A stretch of 64,000 nucleotides of DNA, taken from the NCBI GenBank assembly GCA_965267425.1, contig OZ253959.1:1550001-1614000 (forward strand), read 5' to 3'. Position numbers and translations under genes: made by a program. The notes beneath the pieces are model-generated. The model worked only from the letters and a program-made list of their open reading frames with translations. It was not told the DNA's origin and did no database searches. The stretch is from G965267425 sp965267425. GTDB lineage: Bacteria > Bacteroidota > Bacteroidia > Flavobacteriales_E > Vicingaceae. This document shows positions 43,121 through 52,003 of the stretch, piece after piece (positions within the stretch are counted from its first letter, which is position 1; each line of letters begins with the position of its first letter).

Positions 43121-44359
43121 ATGCAAAAGAATTACAACGCTTCCCGTTGGTTTATTTTTTTTACGGTCTTGGTCGACATCATAGGTCTTGGGGTAATCAT
43201 TCCTGTAATTCCTGAATTGTTGTCCAATATGTTGAATGTTCCTGAAAACGAAGCCTCTATTTATGGAGGTTTCTTGATCTTTTCTTTTGCCATTACACAA
43301 TTTGTGTTTTCTCCTCTTTTAGGAATGATCAGCGATAAGTTTGGTCGACGCCCTGTATTGTTATTTTCATTACTTGGATTAGGGATAGACTATTACATTC
43401 ATGCCATATCACCTACCATCTTTTGGTTGTTTCTCAGTAGGATTTTTGCAGGAATAACAGGGGCGAGCATTACCGTAGCAACAGCCTATATGGCGGATGT
43501 CAGCACACCAGAAAACAAAGCGCAAAATTTTGGATTGATTGGTGCGGCATTTGGTCTTGGATTTTTTGTGGGACCGCTAATTGGAGGGTATTGCAGTCAA
43601 TGGGGTGTGACCGTTCCTTTTTATGTGGCGTGTGCCTTAACGCTCATGAATTTTGTTTACGGATTGTTTGTGGTACCGGAATCATTAGCCAAAGAAAAGC
43701 GCAAAGAAATTGATTGGAAACGGGTCAATCCTTTTGGCTCCTTGAAATATTTAAAAAGCCAGGAAATGATATTTGGCTTGATTGCAGCATTCTTCATTGT
43801 TTACATAGCCAGTCATTCCTTGCAATCTACCTGGTCTTATTTTACCATGCATAAGTTCCATTGGAATGCTGAAATGGTGGGATACTCGCTGGCAGTGGTA
43901 GGTATAACTGTTGTGATTGTGCAAGCCGCATTGGTCAAACACGTTGTCAATCGGTTTGGTGAAACCAAGACTGTTATTGGAGGATTTTTCTTGTGGTTTT
44001 TTGGCATGGTGTTGTTTTCCATTGTTTGGGATCAATGGTTATTGATGTTGAGCCTTGTGCCTTATTGTTTGGGCGGTGTGGCCAGTCCAACCATTCAAAG
44101 TATAATTTCTAATCAAGTACCTGAAAATGAACAAGGTGCCTTACAAGGAGGACTAACGAGCATTATTAGCATCTCTTCCATTCTAGGCCCGTTGATCATG
44201 ACAGGAATATTTTATGGATTTACAGGAGACGATTTAGGCATTTATTTTCCCGGCGCACCCTTTGTCATGAGCGCCTTGTTGATTGCTGTAGCCATTTGGC
44301 TGGTGGTCATTTCTCTACGAAAGTTGAACAAGAACCCGGATGCTGTTTTGAGGAATTAA
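43121..44359 (+). CDS. MFS transporter of the TCR/Tet group
   Basis: The protein has 412 residues and about twelve membrane segments. The N-terminus reads FFTVLVDIIGLGVIIPVIPE with motif D1, and motif A reads GMISDKFGRRPVLLFSL; motif C is in GAAFGLGFFVGPLIGG. This matches the tetracycline-resistance-like drug:proton antiporters. Actual substrates cannot be told, and resistance is not implied. CATCTTTG at 43094 with a TTG 18 bases upstream may be its promoter. Confidence 0.88.
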   Translation: MQKNYNASRWFIFFTVLVDIIGLGVIIPVIPELLSNMLNVPENEASIYGGFLIFSFAITQFVFSPLLGMISDKFGRRPVLLFSLLGLGIDYYIHAISPTIFWLFLSRIFAGITGASITVATAYMADVSTPENKAQNFGLIGAAFGLGFFVGPLIGGYCSQWGVTVPFYVACALTLMNFVYGLFVVPESLAKEKRKEIDWKRVNPFGSLKYLKSQEMIFGLIAAFFIVYIASHSLQSTWSYFTMHKFHWNAEMVGYSLAVVGITVVIVQAALVKHVVNRFGETKTVIGGFFLWFFGMVLFSIVWDQWLLMLSLVPYCLGGVASPTIQSIISNQVPENEQGALQGGLTSIISISSILGPLIMTGIFYGFTGDDLGIYFPGAPFVMSALLIAVAIWLVVISLRKLNKNPDAVLRN

Positions 44360-44388
44360 GCTTTCAGGCAATTCCGTATCTTGCATTT

Positions 44389-44778
44389 ATGAATTTCCAC
44401 ACCAGAAAATGGGTCAAACCGGAAGACCTCAATCCCAATGAATCACTGTTTGGTGGACGATTGCTGCAATGGATAGATGAAGAAGCAGCTTTGTATACCA
44501 TCAATCAATTTGAAAACAAAAAAGTAGTCACCAAATTCATATCGGAGATCAACTTTATCAGTTCGGCAGTGCAGGGAGACATCATTGAGATTGGTATAGA
44601 ACCTACAGCATTTGGCAAAACTTCCATTACACTGAGATGTGTGGTGAGAAATAAAATGACGTGGCAAGAAATCATTACCATTGAAAAGATAGTCATGGTA
44701 AATCTTGGAAATGACGGAAAACCAACCCCACATGGCAAAACAGCGGTAGAATTCACACGAGACCGTTTGGAAAATTAA
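44389..44778 (+). CDS. acyl-CoA thioesterase (YciA/ACOT hot-dog type)
   Basis: The protein has 129 residues from ATG 44389. The hot-dog signature is NESLFGGRLLQWIDEEAALY, with TKFISEINFISSAVQGDIIE after it. It would hydrolyse acyl-CoAs in the cytoplasm. It begins 29 bases after the MFS gene; a small membrane protein follows after 5 bases. Confidence 0.85.
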   Translation: MNFHTRKWVKPEDLNPNESLFGGRLLQWIDEEAALYTINQFENKKVVTKFISEINFISSAVQGDIIEIGIEPTAFGKTSITLRCVVRNKMTWQEIITIEKIVMVNLGNDGKPTPHGKTAVEFTRDRLEN

Positions 44779-44783
44779 CATTT

Positions 44784-45155
44784 ATGGATTGGCTGATCTC
44801 ATCCTTGTTTTGGCAATTGGTAGCATTCATGCTGCTGATCATAGGAGGGGTGATTCATTTTTATTTTGATGTTTTGCAACCCTATTTAATGGCTACTCAA
44901 AAAAAGGAACTGAGGACCGTTAGTTTTTTGGGATTACATTCCTTTTTTGCTTCTGGTATGGTGTTGATTGGAATCATCAATTTATACCTAACCTTGTTTC
45001 AACCATTGATCTTGCAAGACCTGGTCTATGTATTGCTGTTGTTGGTGTGGAGTGTGGTGTGGGCTTCAGGCGCCTTTTTATTCATGGACATGAAAATGCC
45101 GAAAATAACCATGATTGCTTCCACAGTCATTTTCGGTCTTTCCATACTATTTTAG
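44784..45155 (+). CDS. small four-helix membrane protein of unknown function
   Basis: The protein has 123 residues with four hydrophobic segments at about residues 8-28, 46-70, 75-95 and 102-122. I recognise no family. It follows the thioesterase closely and converges on the peroxidase gene, with stop codons overlapping by 4 bases. Confidence 0.65.
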   Translation: MDWLISSLFWQLVAFMLLIIGGVIHFYFDVLQPYLMATQKKELRTVSFLGLHSFFASGMVLIGIINLYLTLFQPLILQDLVYVLLLLVWSVVWASGAFLFMDMKMPKITMIASTVIFGLSILF

Positions 45156-46228
45156 CTATTTGGGGCGTTTGCCGCAAACGGATCAGCTTTGTATTTGTCT
45201 GGAACACGGCCTTCAAGGCTATTCAAAAAAGCCATGATGTTTTGAACTTCACTTTCAGAAAGCTCAATGTCCAATTGAATTTTCGCCATGGTCTTTACAA
45301 CTTTTTCAAGATTCTTCTCACTACCATTGTGGTAATAGGGTCCTGTAAGTGTAATGTTGCGCAATGATGGAACTTTGAAGAAATATTTGTCATAGTCCTT
45401 GCCTGTGACGGCAAACCTTCCCTCATCAATAGTTTCTCCATCTACGTGATTCCAATAATCATCGTGTACTCCGAACTTTTGAAGTTGAACTCCACCCAAT
45501 ACATTTCCTGAATGGCAAGTAGTGCAGCCAACAGAAATAAACGAAGTCAATCCCTTTTTTTCCTGAAGGCTCAAAGCTGATTTGTTTCCCGCAAGGTATT
45601 CATCGAATCTTGAAGGAGTGATTAATTCACGCTCAAAAACCCCTATGGCCAATTTTAAATTGTCATAAGAAATAGGGGAGGGATCGTTAGGAAACGCATT
45701 GGAAAAAAGAGTTTGGTATTCCTCAATGCCCTTTAAACGATTCACAACAAACTCCTCTGAAGGCATGGCCATTTCAACAGGATTTAAGATGGGCATACCC
45801 GCCTGTTCTTCCACATCTGTGGCTCGTCCATCCCAAAATTGAGATGCATGCAAAGCTGCATTTAACACAGTGGGTGAGTTGCGATCTCCATTCTCGCCCT
45901 TATCTCCGGGAGAAGTTGGCAAATTATCAACTCCCCCTTTGGACAAATCATGACAGCTATTGCAACTGATATTTCCATCCAACGAAAGACGCTTGTCAAA
46001 ATACAATTGCTGACCTAATCGTATTTTTTCCTTGGTTGAAGGATTCGCAGCATTTGTGGCAACATTCGGTAAGGTGCCAAACAATTCAAGTTTATCCGCC
46101 AGGGAAAGATCATATCGATGGTTTTCCTTGTCTTCCATGCTTTGTTCTGCGCTAGAATCGGATTCACCTCCACAGGCAATAAGCAAGATTGAGAATGAGA
46201 AGAGTAAAATATGTGATAAATGTTTCAT
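45152..46228 (-). CDS. di-haem cytochrome c peroxidase (lipoprotein)
   Basis: The protein has 358 residues with a lipoprotein signal (LLIACGG). Two c-type haem sites are visible: ISCNSCHDLSKGG near residue 87 and VGCTTCHSGNVLGG near residue 240. The arrangement and the segment SPTVLNAALHASQFWDGR match the CcpA/MauG family. It would reduce hydrogen peroxide in the periplasm with electrons from a cytochrome. TATCTTTA at 46255 on the minus strand is a possible -7 box. Confidence 0.92.
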   Translation of the reverse strand: MKHLSHILLFSFSILLIACGGESDSSAEQSMEDKENHRYDLSLADKLELFGTLPNVATNAANPSTKEKIRLGQQLYFDKRLSLDGNISCNSCHDLSKGGVDNLPTSPGDKGENGDRNSPTVLNAALHASQFWDGRATDVEEQAGMPILNPVEMAMPSEEFVVNRLKGIEEYQTLFSNAFPNDPSPISYDNLKLAIGVFERELITPSRFDEYLAGNKSALSLQEKKGLTSFISVGCTTCHSGNVLGGVQLQKFGVHDDYWNHVDGETIDEGRFAVTGKDYDKYFFKVPSLRNITLTGPYYHNGSEKNLEKVVKTMAKIQLDIELSESEVQNIMAFLNSLEGRVPDKYKADPFAANAPNS

Positions 46229-46274
46229 GGTGTGATAGACGTTTGAGGAATGCTAATAAAGATACAAATGATTC

Positions 46275-46697
46275 TTATTCAGAGTAATCGTTGCGTTCAT
46301 CTACGTTTTCAGACAAATATTCAACGAATTCATATTGATTTCCATCGGCATCTGCAAAATAATCACGGATGCGATACCTCTGCACTTGTTTTGGGTAATC
46401 ACGCTTGAAACCATTTTCTTCCATGCGTTTTGCCAATGCTTCCACATCGTTCACCACAAAACCAACATGGTTGATGCCCGGAGTTGAGTACTTATCAATT
46501 TCAGATGTTTTCAATGGTCTTTCAGTCATGGCAATATAGGTGTCGTCATTCCCGAAATGCAGCCATTTAACACCATCCACAGCACCTCCACCTCGCACAT
46601 CGAAATCGGGAAAAGCTGTTTTAAAGAATTGAATAGCGTTGTCTAAGTTGGAAACATTCATATTAAAATGTTCCATGTAGTTGATTGAATTTTTCAT
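46275..46697 (-). CDS. VOC (glyoxalase/bleomycin resistance fold) family protein
   Basis: The protein has 140 residues from ATG 46697. Metal-binding positions of the VOC fold are visible: YMEHFNMNVSNLDNAIQFF, INHVGFVVNDVEAL and a terminal NQYEFVEYLS with the Glu. Activity is not predictable. The upstream -7 box supports this start over an in-frame alternative at 46724. Confidence 0.82.
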   Translation of the reverse strand: MKNSINYMEHFNMNVSNLDNAIQFFKTAFPDFDVRGGGAVDGVKWLHFGNDDTYIAMTERPLKTSEIDKYSTPGINHVGFVVNDVEALAKRMEENGFKRDYPKQVQRYRIRDYFADADGNQYEFVEYLSENVDERNDYSE

Positions 46698-46721
46698 GCT
46701 TTTGATTTTTAGATTTCCATC

Positions 46722-46729
46722 CAAATATC
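46722..46729 (-). promoter_or_regulatory. -7 promoter element of the VOC gene
   Basis: The minus strand reads GATATTTG, with TTTG about 20 bases further upstream (46750). The palindrome-like TTGATAAATCAA at 46741-46752 covers that -33 region and differs by one base from the MarR palindrome core at 21989. Confidence 0.5.
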
Positions 46730-46780
46730 AGGTGCATCAATTGATAAATCAAATCAATATAATCTATGCTAGTATAAGGT

Positions 46781-47758
46781 TTATCTATATTCAACCTTCT
46801 CTACCACACGAACTTTTTTCTGGTTGACGAATTTGGTGGTTTTCGTATAGCCCGGTTCTCTGTAGTACTCCCATCGTTCACTACTGATGATATGCCCCTT
46901 TTTTGCCTGAATACTTTTTTGTGGCGTGCCATCTGAATTATAAGTGAGCGTGGTCATTGATTTATCCGGATTATAGAAAATGGTCGTCTTTTTCACATCG
47001 TTTTCAAATATCTCTTCCTTGAGCAGATTTTTCTTACCGTCCGCCAATCGCTCATAGGTGGTATTTTTGTCATTGTCGTATTCAAAGTGACGCACCTGAA
47101 CGGTGTTTAGGTATTCACTTTGCCAATCGAAGGTCACCAGTCGATTATTGTCATCATATACATATTTGGTTTCACCCTCCCAGTTCTTTGTATGGATAAG
47201 GTTGTTGTTGGCATCATACGTATGTTCAACATGCGTCACAAACACATTGCCTTTCAATTGTTCCCTTCTCAATAAATTACCTTTTTGATCGTGAACTTCA
47301 CGCCAGACCTTTTTTTGCAAGGTGTCCAATCTGCACGGCAATACTTTGCCAAAAACGAAATTGGCATTTTGGTAGACGGTTGGTCTCTTTTCTTCAATTT
47401 CAGTGCCCATACATTTCAGCAAATCCTCATACACTTGCTTGAGTTTGACTTCAAGCGTATCGCTATAGTTTCTTGAAGGAATCATTCGCATTCTATACTT
47501 ACTTATCAATATGGTATCCCCAATGGTACGATAATAGTCCACATAGATGTAAGGGCTTTTAACCACAAGCTCTTCAATCAACTTACCATTGTTGTCAAAT
47601 GATTTAAAGGCATAGCTGGAAACCGTTCCTGAATCTAGAATGCGTTGTTCAATGTATTTTACCGGATCATCTTGAGCAAGACTTTGGTTAGATAATCCAA
47701 CGCAACAAATGATGGCCATGAAAATGCCGGTGATAGGAATTCTGGGATGTTTCTGCAT
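46781..47758 (-). CDS. exported protein with YD/RHS-like repeats
   Basis: The protein has 325 residues with a signal peptide (about residues 1-29, ending SLAQ). The second half shows short repeats of the YD type: VEHTYDANNNLIHTKNWEGE, TKYVYDDNNRLVTF and RHFEYDNDKNTTYERL. This is common in Bacteroidota exported proteins; the function is unknown. It follows msrA by 10 bases, so both likely share the msrA promoter. Confidence 0.7.
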   Translation of the reverse strand: MQKHPRIPITGIFMAIICCVGLSNQSLAQDDPVKYIEQRILDSGTVSSYAFKSFDNNGKLIEELVVKSPYIYVDYYRTIGDTILISKYRMRMIPSRNYSDTLEVKLKQVYEDLLKCMGTEIEEKRPTVYQNANFVFGKVLPCRLDTLQKKVWREVHDQKGNLLRREQLKGNVFVTHVEHTYDANNNLIHTKNWEGETKYVYDDNNRLVTFDWQSEYLNTVQVRHFEYDNDKNTTYERLADGKKNLLKEEIFENDVKKTTIFYNPDKSMTTLTYNSDGTPQKSIQAKKGHIISSERWEYYREPGYTKTTKFVNQKKVRVVEKVEYR

Positions 47759-47768
47759 GAACGTGCTG

Positions 47769-48425
47769 TTAATGTGCCTTTTTTAAGTATTGAGGATATT
47801 TCTCCTGAAATCGCTTAAATCTGGGGATGGAAACAGATTGAACATAAGGATTCTCAGGATGATTTTTTTCATAATCCTGATGGTAATCTTCTGCTGCATA
47901 AAAGACGTCCAAGGCACTAATTTCGGTAGTGATGGGACCATTAAATACATTCGACTTTGTCAATTCTGCTACATATGCTTCTGCTTTCATTTTTTCTTTT
48001 TCATTTTGGTAAAATATAGCAGAACGGTATTGCGGACCCGCATCCGGACCTTGCCGGTTTAAGGTAGTGGGATCATGTGAGCCGAAAAACACTTCCAGCA
48101 AAACGTCATAACTGACTACGTCAGCATTGTAATACACTTCTACAGATTCAGCATGCCTTGTTTTACCACTGCTCACTTTGCGGTAGTCTGCATTTTCCTT
48201 TGTTCCTCCTGCATATCCTGAAATCACTTCTTCAACACCCGTTACTGATTCAAAAATGGCTTCAACGCACCAAAAACATCCACTGGCGAAATATGCTTTA
48301 TCAAACCCTTCAAGGTTGGATTGCTTTTGAACAAAAGAAGCTTGATGTGACGCTTGGTTTTCAGGTTGCTTGCATGCAGTTGCAATAACAACCAAGGAAA
48401 GCAAAAGACTAAAGTTTTTAATCAT
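47769..48425 (-). CDS. msrA: peptide-methionine (S)-S-oxide reductase, lipoprotein form
   Basis: The protein has 218 residues. A lipoprotein signal (VVIATACKQ) precedes an MsrA domain with the active-site FASGCFWCVEAIFESVTGVE and HDPTTLNRQGPDAGPQYRSA. It repairs oxidised methionine; the signal places it in the envelope rather than the cytoplasm. The perfect -7 box at 48445 drives it and probably the next gene. Confidence 0.93.
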   Translation of the reverse strand: MIKNFSLLLSLVVIATACKQPENQASHQASFVQKQSNLEGFDKAYFASGCFWCVEAIFESVTGVEEVISGYAGGTKENADYRKVSSGKTRHAESVEVYYNADVVSYDVLLEVFFGSHDPTTLNRQGPDAGPQYRSAIFYQNEKEKMKAEAYVAELTKSNVFNGPITTEISALDVFYAAEDYHQDYEKNHPENPYVQSVSIPRFKRFQEKYPQYLKKAH

Positions 48426-48444
48426 GGTATGTATTGATTTGATT

Positions 48445-48452
48445 CAAAGGTA
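48445..48452 (-). promoter_or_regulatory. -7 promoter element of msrA
   Basis: The minus strand reads TACCTTTG, a perfect TAnnTTTG, 19 bases before the ATG. Confidence 0.6.
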
Positions 48453-48592
48453 ATCATGTTCGTGAAAGTTAAAAAACAGTAACGCTAAGTTCAGGTTCTT
48501 GCTCATCAAATCGTTGGCCATGATTCTGACTAAGTGATTTACTTAGAATGAGGATTTAGTAATTCTCTATTAATCAAGGGGATATCGCCAAC

Positions 48593-48600
48593 TATTTTTG
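48593..48600 (+). promoter_or_regulatory. -7 promoter element of the 48626 gene
   Basis: TATTTTTG fits TAnnTTTG and lies 25 bases before the ATG at 48626. A short palindrome, CTAAGT-N5-ACTTAG, lies upstream at 48530-48546. Confidence 0.5.
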
Positions 48601-48625
48601 GAAGATAACAATTGACTCTCTAATT

Positions 48626-49279
48626 ATGACTAGAATTCTTCATCACAAACTTGCCATGTATAAGGCAGTGAAAAAAGTTTGCACCATCAATTCGGAAGTT
48701 TGGAATGACTTCGATTTATTCTCACATGCCATATTTAATTTCGAATGGGAACTGAACGAACTAGCTAAAAAAGACATCAAAATTCAGCTGGCCGGTGAAA
48801 TGGCAAAGCAAAAAGAATCCCTTCTTGGCATCATCGATAAACTATTGACTATGTGTAAAGTGCACATGCAGATTTTCCCTTACAAAGTGGATAATTTATT
48901 GTCAGATTACTGTTTGTCCAGATTTGCGGTTGCGTCCAGTGAACAACAAATTTCTTATTGTTACGAACTCTATCATAAGTTGCACACTTTTGAGATCAAA
49001 CATGATTTCACTGTCATTCATGACCTGCTAAGTGAATTCAAATCAGCTATTTATAGATACGAGCAACTCATAAAGGATACATTGGAACAAGAAGAAAATA
49101 ACATTATCAATATCGACGAGGATATTCCAATGGAATATGACAAGATTGATCAAATTTTGACGTGTAATATGGACAAATTCATGTTGTATTTTAAGAAACG
49201 TGAACCTTCATTTTATGCGATGTATTTTCAAGCGCGATCCATTGAAAAATACTTTCGAAGAGAAAGCGCCAGAGCTTGA
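48626..49279 (+). CDS. hypothetical all-alpha protein
   Basis: I do not recognise this protein. It has 217 residues, no signal peptide and no membrane segment. It is predominantly helical by composition, with an acidic stretch near residues 150-170 (EQEENNIINIDEDIPMEYD). ATG 48656 is an alternative start. It has its own promoter box. Confidence 0.6.
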   Translation: MTRILHHKLAMYKAVKKVCTINSEVWNDFDLFSHAIFNFEWELNELAKKDIKIQLAGEMAKQKESLLGIIDKLLTMCKVHMQIFPYKVDNLLSDYCLSRFAVASSEQQISYCYELYHKLHTFEIKHDFTVIHDLLSEFKSAIYRYEQLIKDTLEQEENNIINIDEDIPMEYDKIDQILTCNMDKFMLYFKKREPSFYAMYFQARSIEKYFRRESARA

Positions 49280-49346
49280 TTGCACATTTTCCTACACATT
49301 CTGTCCGTAGATAGAATTTTCTAAATCCATATCAATCAAGCAGATT

Positions 49347-49395
49347 AATTCGCATCTTGCGTCTTTATCATAAAGACCACAAAAAGATGCGAATT
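49347..49395 (+). promoter_or_regulatory. nested hairpin covering the start codon of the 49387 gene
   Basis: Outer arms AATTCGCATCTT (49347-49358) and AAGATGCGAATT (49384-49395) are perfect 12-base complements. Inside, GTCTTTA (49361-49367) and TAAAGAC (49371-49377) form a second perfect stem with a 3-base loop. The ATG at 49387 lies in the outer 3' arm, followed by a T run. The layout resembles the hairpin at 23448. It may be a terminator, a translational switch or a DNA-level operator. Confidence 0.6.
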
Positions 49396-50055
49396 TTTAT
49401 TTCTGGGTCTACAGGAATGATTGGAAAATCATTGTTGTTAACCAGCCTTCAAAGAGACGATATTTCTGAGGTAGTCACCTTGGTGCGGAGCCCTTCCGGA
49501 GTTGAACACGAGAAATTGAAGGAAATTGTTCATGCAGATTACACAAATATCTCTGACCATCGCGACTTACTTACCCAAATAGATGCAGCTTTTTATTGCA
49601 TGGGGATCTCAGCTGCCGGGCTAAATGAAGAACAATACAAACACATTACCTATAACCTTACGTTGTCCATTGCTCAGGAATTACATAGTTTAAATCCAAA
49701 CATTCGCATATGTTATGTTTCAGGAACCGGAACGGACTCCAGTGAAAACGGCAGAGTAATGTGGGCAAGAATTAAGGGCATGACTGAAAATGCCTTGATA
49801 AAAATGCATGATCCAAATGGATTTATGTTTCGACCAGGTTATATTCAACCCATGAAAGGTGTCAAGTCCAGAACCTGGTGGTACAATGCCCTATATGCCA
49901 TTTTTGCACCATTGTACCCATTGTTAAAGCTGTTGATGGGAAAGCAATTGCTCACCAGTGAAGAGCTGAGTCTAGCTTTGTTGAATACAGCGAAATTGGG
50001 ATATAACAAATCGATTTTGGAAATAGCTGACATTAAATCACAAGCCTTAAAATGA
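49387..50055 (+). CDS. NAD(P)-binding Rossmann protein (atypical SDR)
   Basis: The protein has 222 residues from ATG 49387. The N-terminal Rossmann motif is ISGSTGMIGKSLLLTSLQ; YVSGTGTDSSENGRVMWARI follows where extended SDRs have the Ser/Tyr/Lys region. It resembles NAD(P)H-binding epimerase-like proteins; activity is unknown. It overlaps the MBL-fold gene by 4 bases (ATGA). Confidence 0.75.
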   Translation: MRIFISGSTGMIGKSLLLTSLQRDDISEVVTLVRSPSGVEHEKLKEIVHADYTNISDHRDLLTQIDAAFYCMGISAAGLNEEQYKHITYNLTLSIAQELHSLNPNIRICYVSGTGTDSSENGRVMWARIKGMTENALIKMHDPNGFMFRPGYIQPMKGVKSRTWWYNALYAIFAPLYPLLKLLMGKQLLTSEELSLALLNTAKLGYNKSILEIADIKSQALK

Positions 50056-51182
50056 GAAAAGTTTTTAAATGGATTAAAATGATTTTACTAGGATTTGGTA
50101 TACTCATTCTCTTGATAACACTAACGGTATTCATATTTGTCAATACCAGTCCGCAATTTGGAGGAAAGCCATCTGAAGAGGATAAGATTAACTATAGCAA
50201 AACGGGTCATTTTGAAGAAGGTAAATTTGTAAACCTGATTCCGACTAGCATGGATATGGATTTTGCCAAAATCAGATCCATTTTGCGCGATCAGTTGAAA
50301 AGTGATCCTACCCGAACACCTTCAGATTTGTTGCCTTCACAACAAGCAACCTATGATCATGTTCCGGATAGTGTGGTGCGAATGACATGGTTTGGGCATT
50401 CTGCCATTTTGCTTCAAATAGGAGGAAAAAACATCATGATTGATCCCATGTTTGGCTCAACACCTTCACCTCATCCTTGGTTGGGTGGTTCAAGGTACAA
50501 AATGCAAGTCCCTTGGCAGATTGAGCAATTGCCGCACCTGGACGCCATTGTGTTATCCCATGATCACTATGACCACCTGGACTATGGTTCCATATTGAAA
50601 CTCAAGGATAAAACAGATAAATTTTATGTACCTCTTGGGGTGGATGCTCACTTAAAAAGTTGGGGAATCAACAATGAAGATATCATTGCCGGAGATTGGT
50701 GGGATGAATTCAATATGGAAGAGATTACCTTGGTTTGTGCACCCGCCAGACACTTTTCAGGTCGTGGGTTTACGCGAAATCAGACCTTGTGGGCTTCGTG
50801 GATCGTAATGCACGGAGACAGTCGTATTTATTTTAGCGGTGATGGAGGATATGGACCGCATTTTAAAGAAATAGGAGAGAAATACGGGCCTTTTGATTTT
50901 GCCATGATGGAATGTGGACAATACGATAAGCGATGGGACAACATTCATATGATGCCGGAAGAAACGGCCCAGGCGGCAAAAGATGTAAATGCCAATTGGA
51001 TGATGCCGATTCATTGGGGTGCGTTCACCTTGGCATTGCACAGCTGGACGGATCCGGCAGATAGAGTAGTGGAAGCTGCCAATCAATTGGGAATTCGCAT
51101 TTCAACCCCTATGATAGGTGAGACCTTTGTTATCAAGGACAATGACCTGCCAGCTGACAAATGGTGGAAACAGTTGAACTAA
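50052..51182 (+). CDS. membrane-anchored MBL-fold hydrolase (NAPE-PLD/RomA-like)
   Basis: The protein has 376 residues. An N-terminal membrane anchor (ILLGFGILILLITLTVFIFV region, residues about 11-31) precedes a metallo-beta-lactamase fold with VRMTWFGHSAILLQI, LSHDHYDHLDYGS, CAPARHFSGRG, IYFSGDGGYGPHF and MPIHWGAF. These metal motifs match the NAPE-PLD-like branch, suggesting a phospholipid or other phosphodiester substrate. It is coupled to the Rossmann protein upstream and converges on the ArsR gene. Confidence 0.85.
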   Translation: MRKVFKWIKMILLGFGILILLITLTVFIFVNTSPQFGGKPSEEDKINYSKTGHFEEGKFVNLIPTSMDMDFAKIRSILRDQLKSDPTRTPSDLLPSQQATYDHVPDSVVRMTWFGHSAILLQIGGKNIMIDPMFGSTPSPHPWLGGSRYKMQVPWQIEQLPHLDAIVLSHDHYDHLDYGSILKLKDKTDKFYVPLGVDAHLKSWGINNEDIIAGDWWDEFNMEEITLVCAPARHFSGRGFTRNQTLWASWIVMHGDSRIYFSGDGGYGPHFKEIGEKYGPFDFAMMECGQYDKRWDNIHMMPEETAQAAKDVNANWMMPIHWGAFTLALHSWTDPADRVVEAANQLGIRISTPMIGETFVIKDNDLPADKWWKQLN

Positions 51183-51508
51183 CTCTTTTTGCCATCAAGG
51201 TAGTTGGATAATCTACCCAAAGCACCATCCCAAAACGTCTCATATTCATTGATCCAATCCTGAATGGTTTTTAACGGAGTGGGATCAGCAAAGCAGAATC
51301 GCTCTCTTCCTTCTGTATGAATAGCCACTAATCCCGCATCTTCCAATAGCTTGATGTGCTTTGTCACACCTTGTCTGGACATGTCAAATTGTTCAGAAAT
51401 GGAGGTAATTGGCATTGCGGCACTCGCCACCACCAGGGCGTGAAATATCTCACGCCTGGTAGGGTCCGCAATGGCTTTGAAGATCTTATTCGCCTTTTCT
51501 TGCATCAT
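51179..51508 (-). CDS. ArsR-family winged-helix regulator
   Basis: The protein has 109 residues with IFKAIADPTRREIFHALVVA and the recognition region SISEQFDMSRQGVTKHIKLL. No metal-binding cysteines are seen. It is the second gene of a pair with an SRPBCC protein, overlapping its stop by one base; this pairing is common and such regulators usually control their own operon. Confidence 0.88.
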   Translation of the reverse strand: MMQEKANKIFKAIADPTRREIFHALVVASAAMPITSISEQFDMSRQGVTKHIKLLEDAGLVAIHTEGRERFCFADPTPLKTIQDWINEYETFWDGALGRLSNYLDGKKS

Positions 51509-51921
51509 TAAGGAATTAAATATTTTTCAAGTTCGTTTACACAATCTTGCCAACCGTTGCTGTAGTTATTGAAAAAGTTCACGGCGCTTTCACCTGGATA
51601 TTTGGATATGCCGCTGTGCTCAAGAAATAACCTTGTGCCATCTTCCACTTTTTCAAGCTTCCAGGTTACCGTAGTCTCAACGTCTGTGTTTTGCATAACC
51701 CAGGTATAGACAAGGGTATAAGGAGTAGCTTCTTTAACTTCTCCTTTTATTTTGGTTCGATTGTATTCTTCACTTGCGGTAAATGTGTATTGATAACCCA
51801 CTTCAGCTTTGAAATCGGCTTCAATAAACCAGGAAGAAATTTCTTCAGATTTGGTAATTGCATTCCAGACTGAATCAATGGAATGTTTAAATGTGTGTTC
51901 TTTGGTGATGATATCTTTCAT
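51508..51921 (-). CDS. SRPBCC (AHSA1-like) domain protein
   Basis: The protein has 137 residues: TFKHSIDSVWNAITKSEEIS, then SWFIEADFKAEVGYQYTF and a C-terminal helix NFFNNYSNGWQDCVNELEKY. This is the AHSA1 ligand-binding fold. It lies upstream of and overlaps the ArsR gene. Two 16-base inverted repeats before the start may be ArsR sites. Confidence 0.85.
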   Translation of the reverse strand: MKDIITKEHTFKHSIDSVWNAITKSEEISSWFIEADFKAEVGYQYTFTASEEYNRTKIKGEVKEATPYTLVYTWVMQNTDVETTVTWKLEKVEDGTRLFLEHSGISKYPGESAVNFFNNYSNGWQDCVNELEKYLIP

Positions 51922-51939
51922 TTGTAAATAAATTATAAT

Positions 51940-51994
51940 GCAACTAATAGGTTGCTAAAATAGAAATTATTTTAATACGCAACCAAATTGTAGC
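51940..51994 (-). promoter_or_regulatory. two candidate ArsR operators
   Basis: GCAAC-N6-GTTGC at 51940-51955 is a perfect 5-base inverted repeat. GCAAC-N6-GTAGC at 51979-51994 has the same size with one mismatch. They lie 39 bases apart, upstream of the SRPBCC-ArsR operon. Confidence 0.45.
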
Positions 51995-52003
51995 ATTTAA
52001 TTT

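Noticed and set aside
43121..44359. Calling the MFS gene a tetracycline-resistance determinant
   Set aside because: Group motifs fit many drug and metabolite exporters; composition and context look chromosomal.
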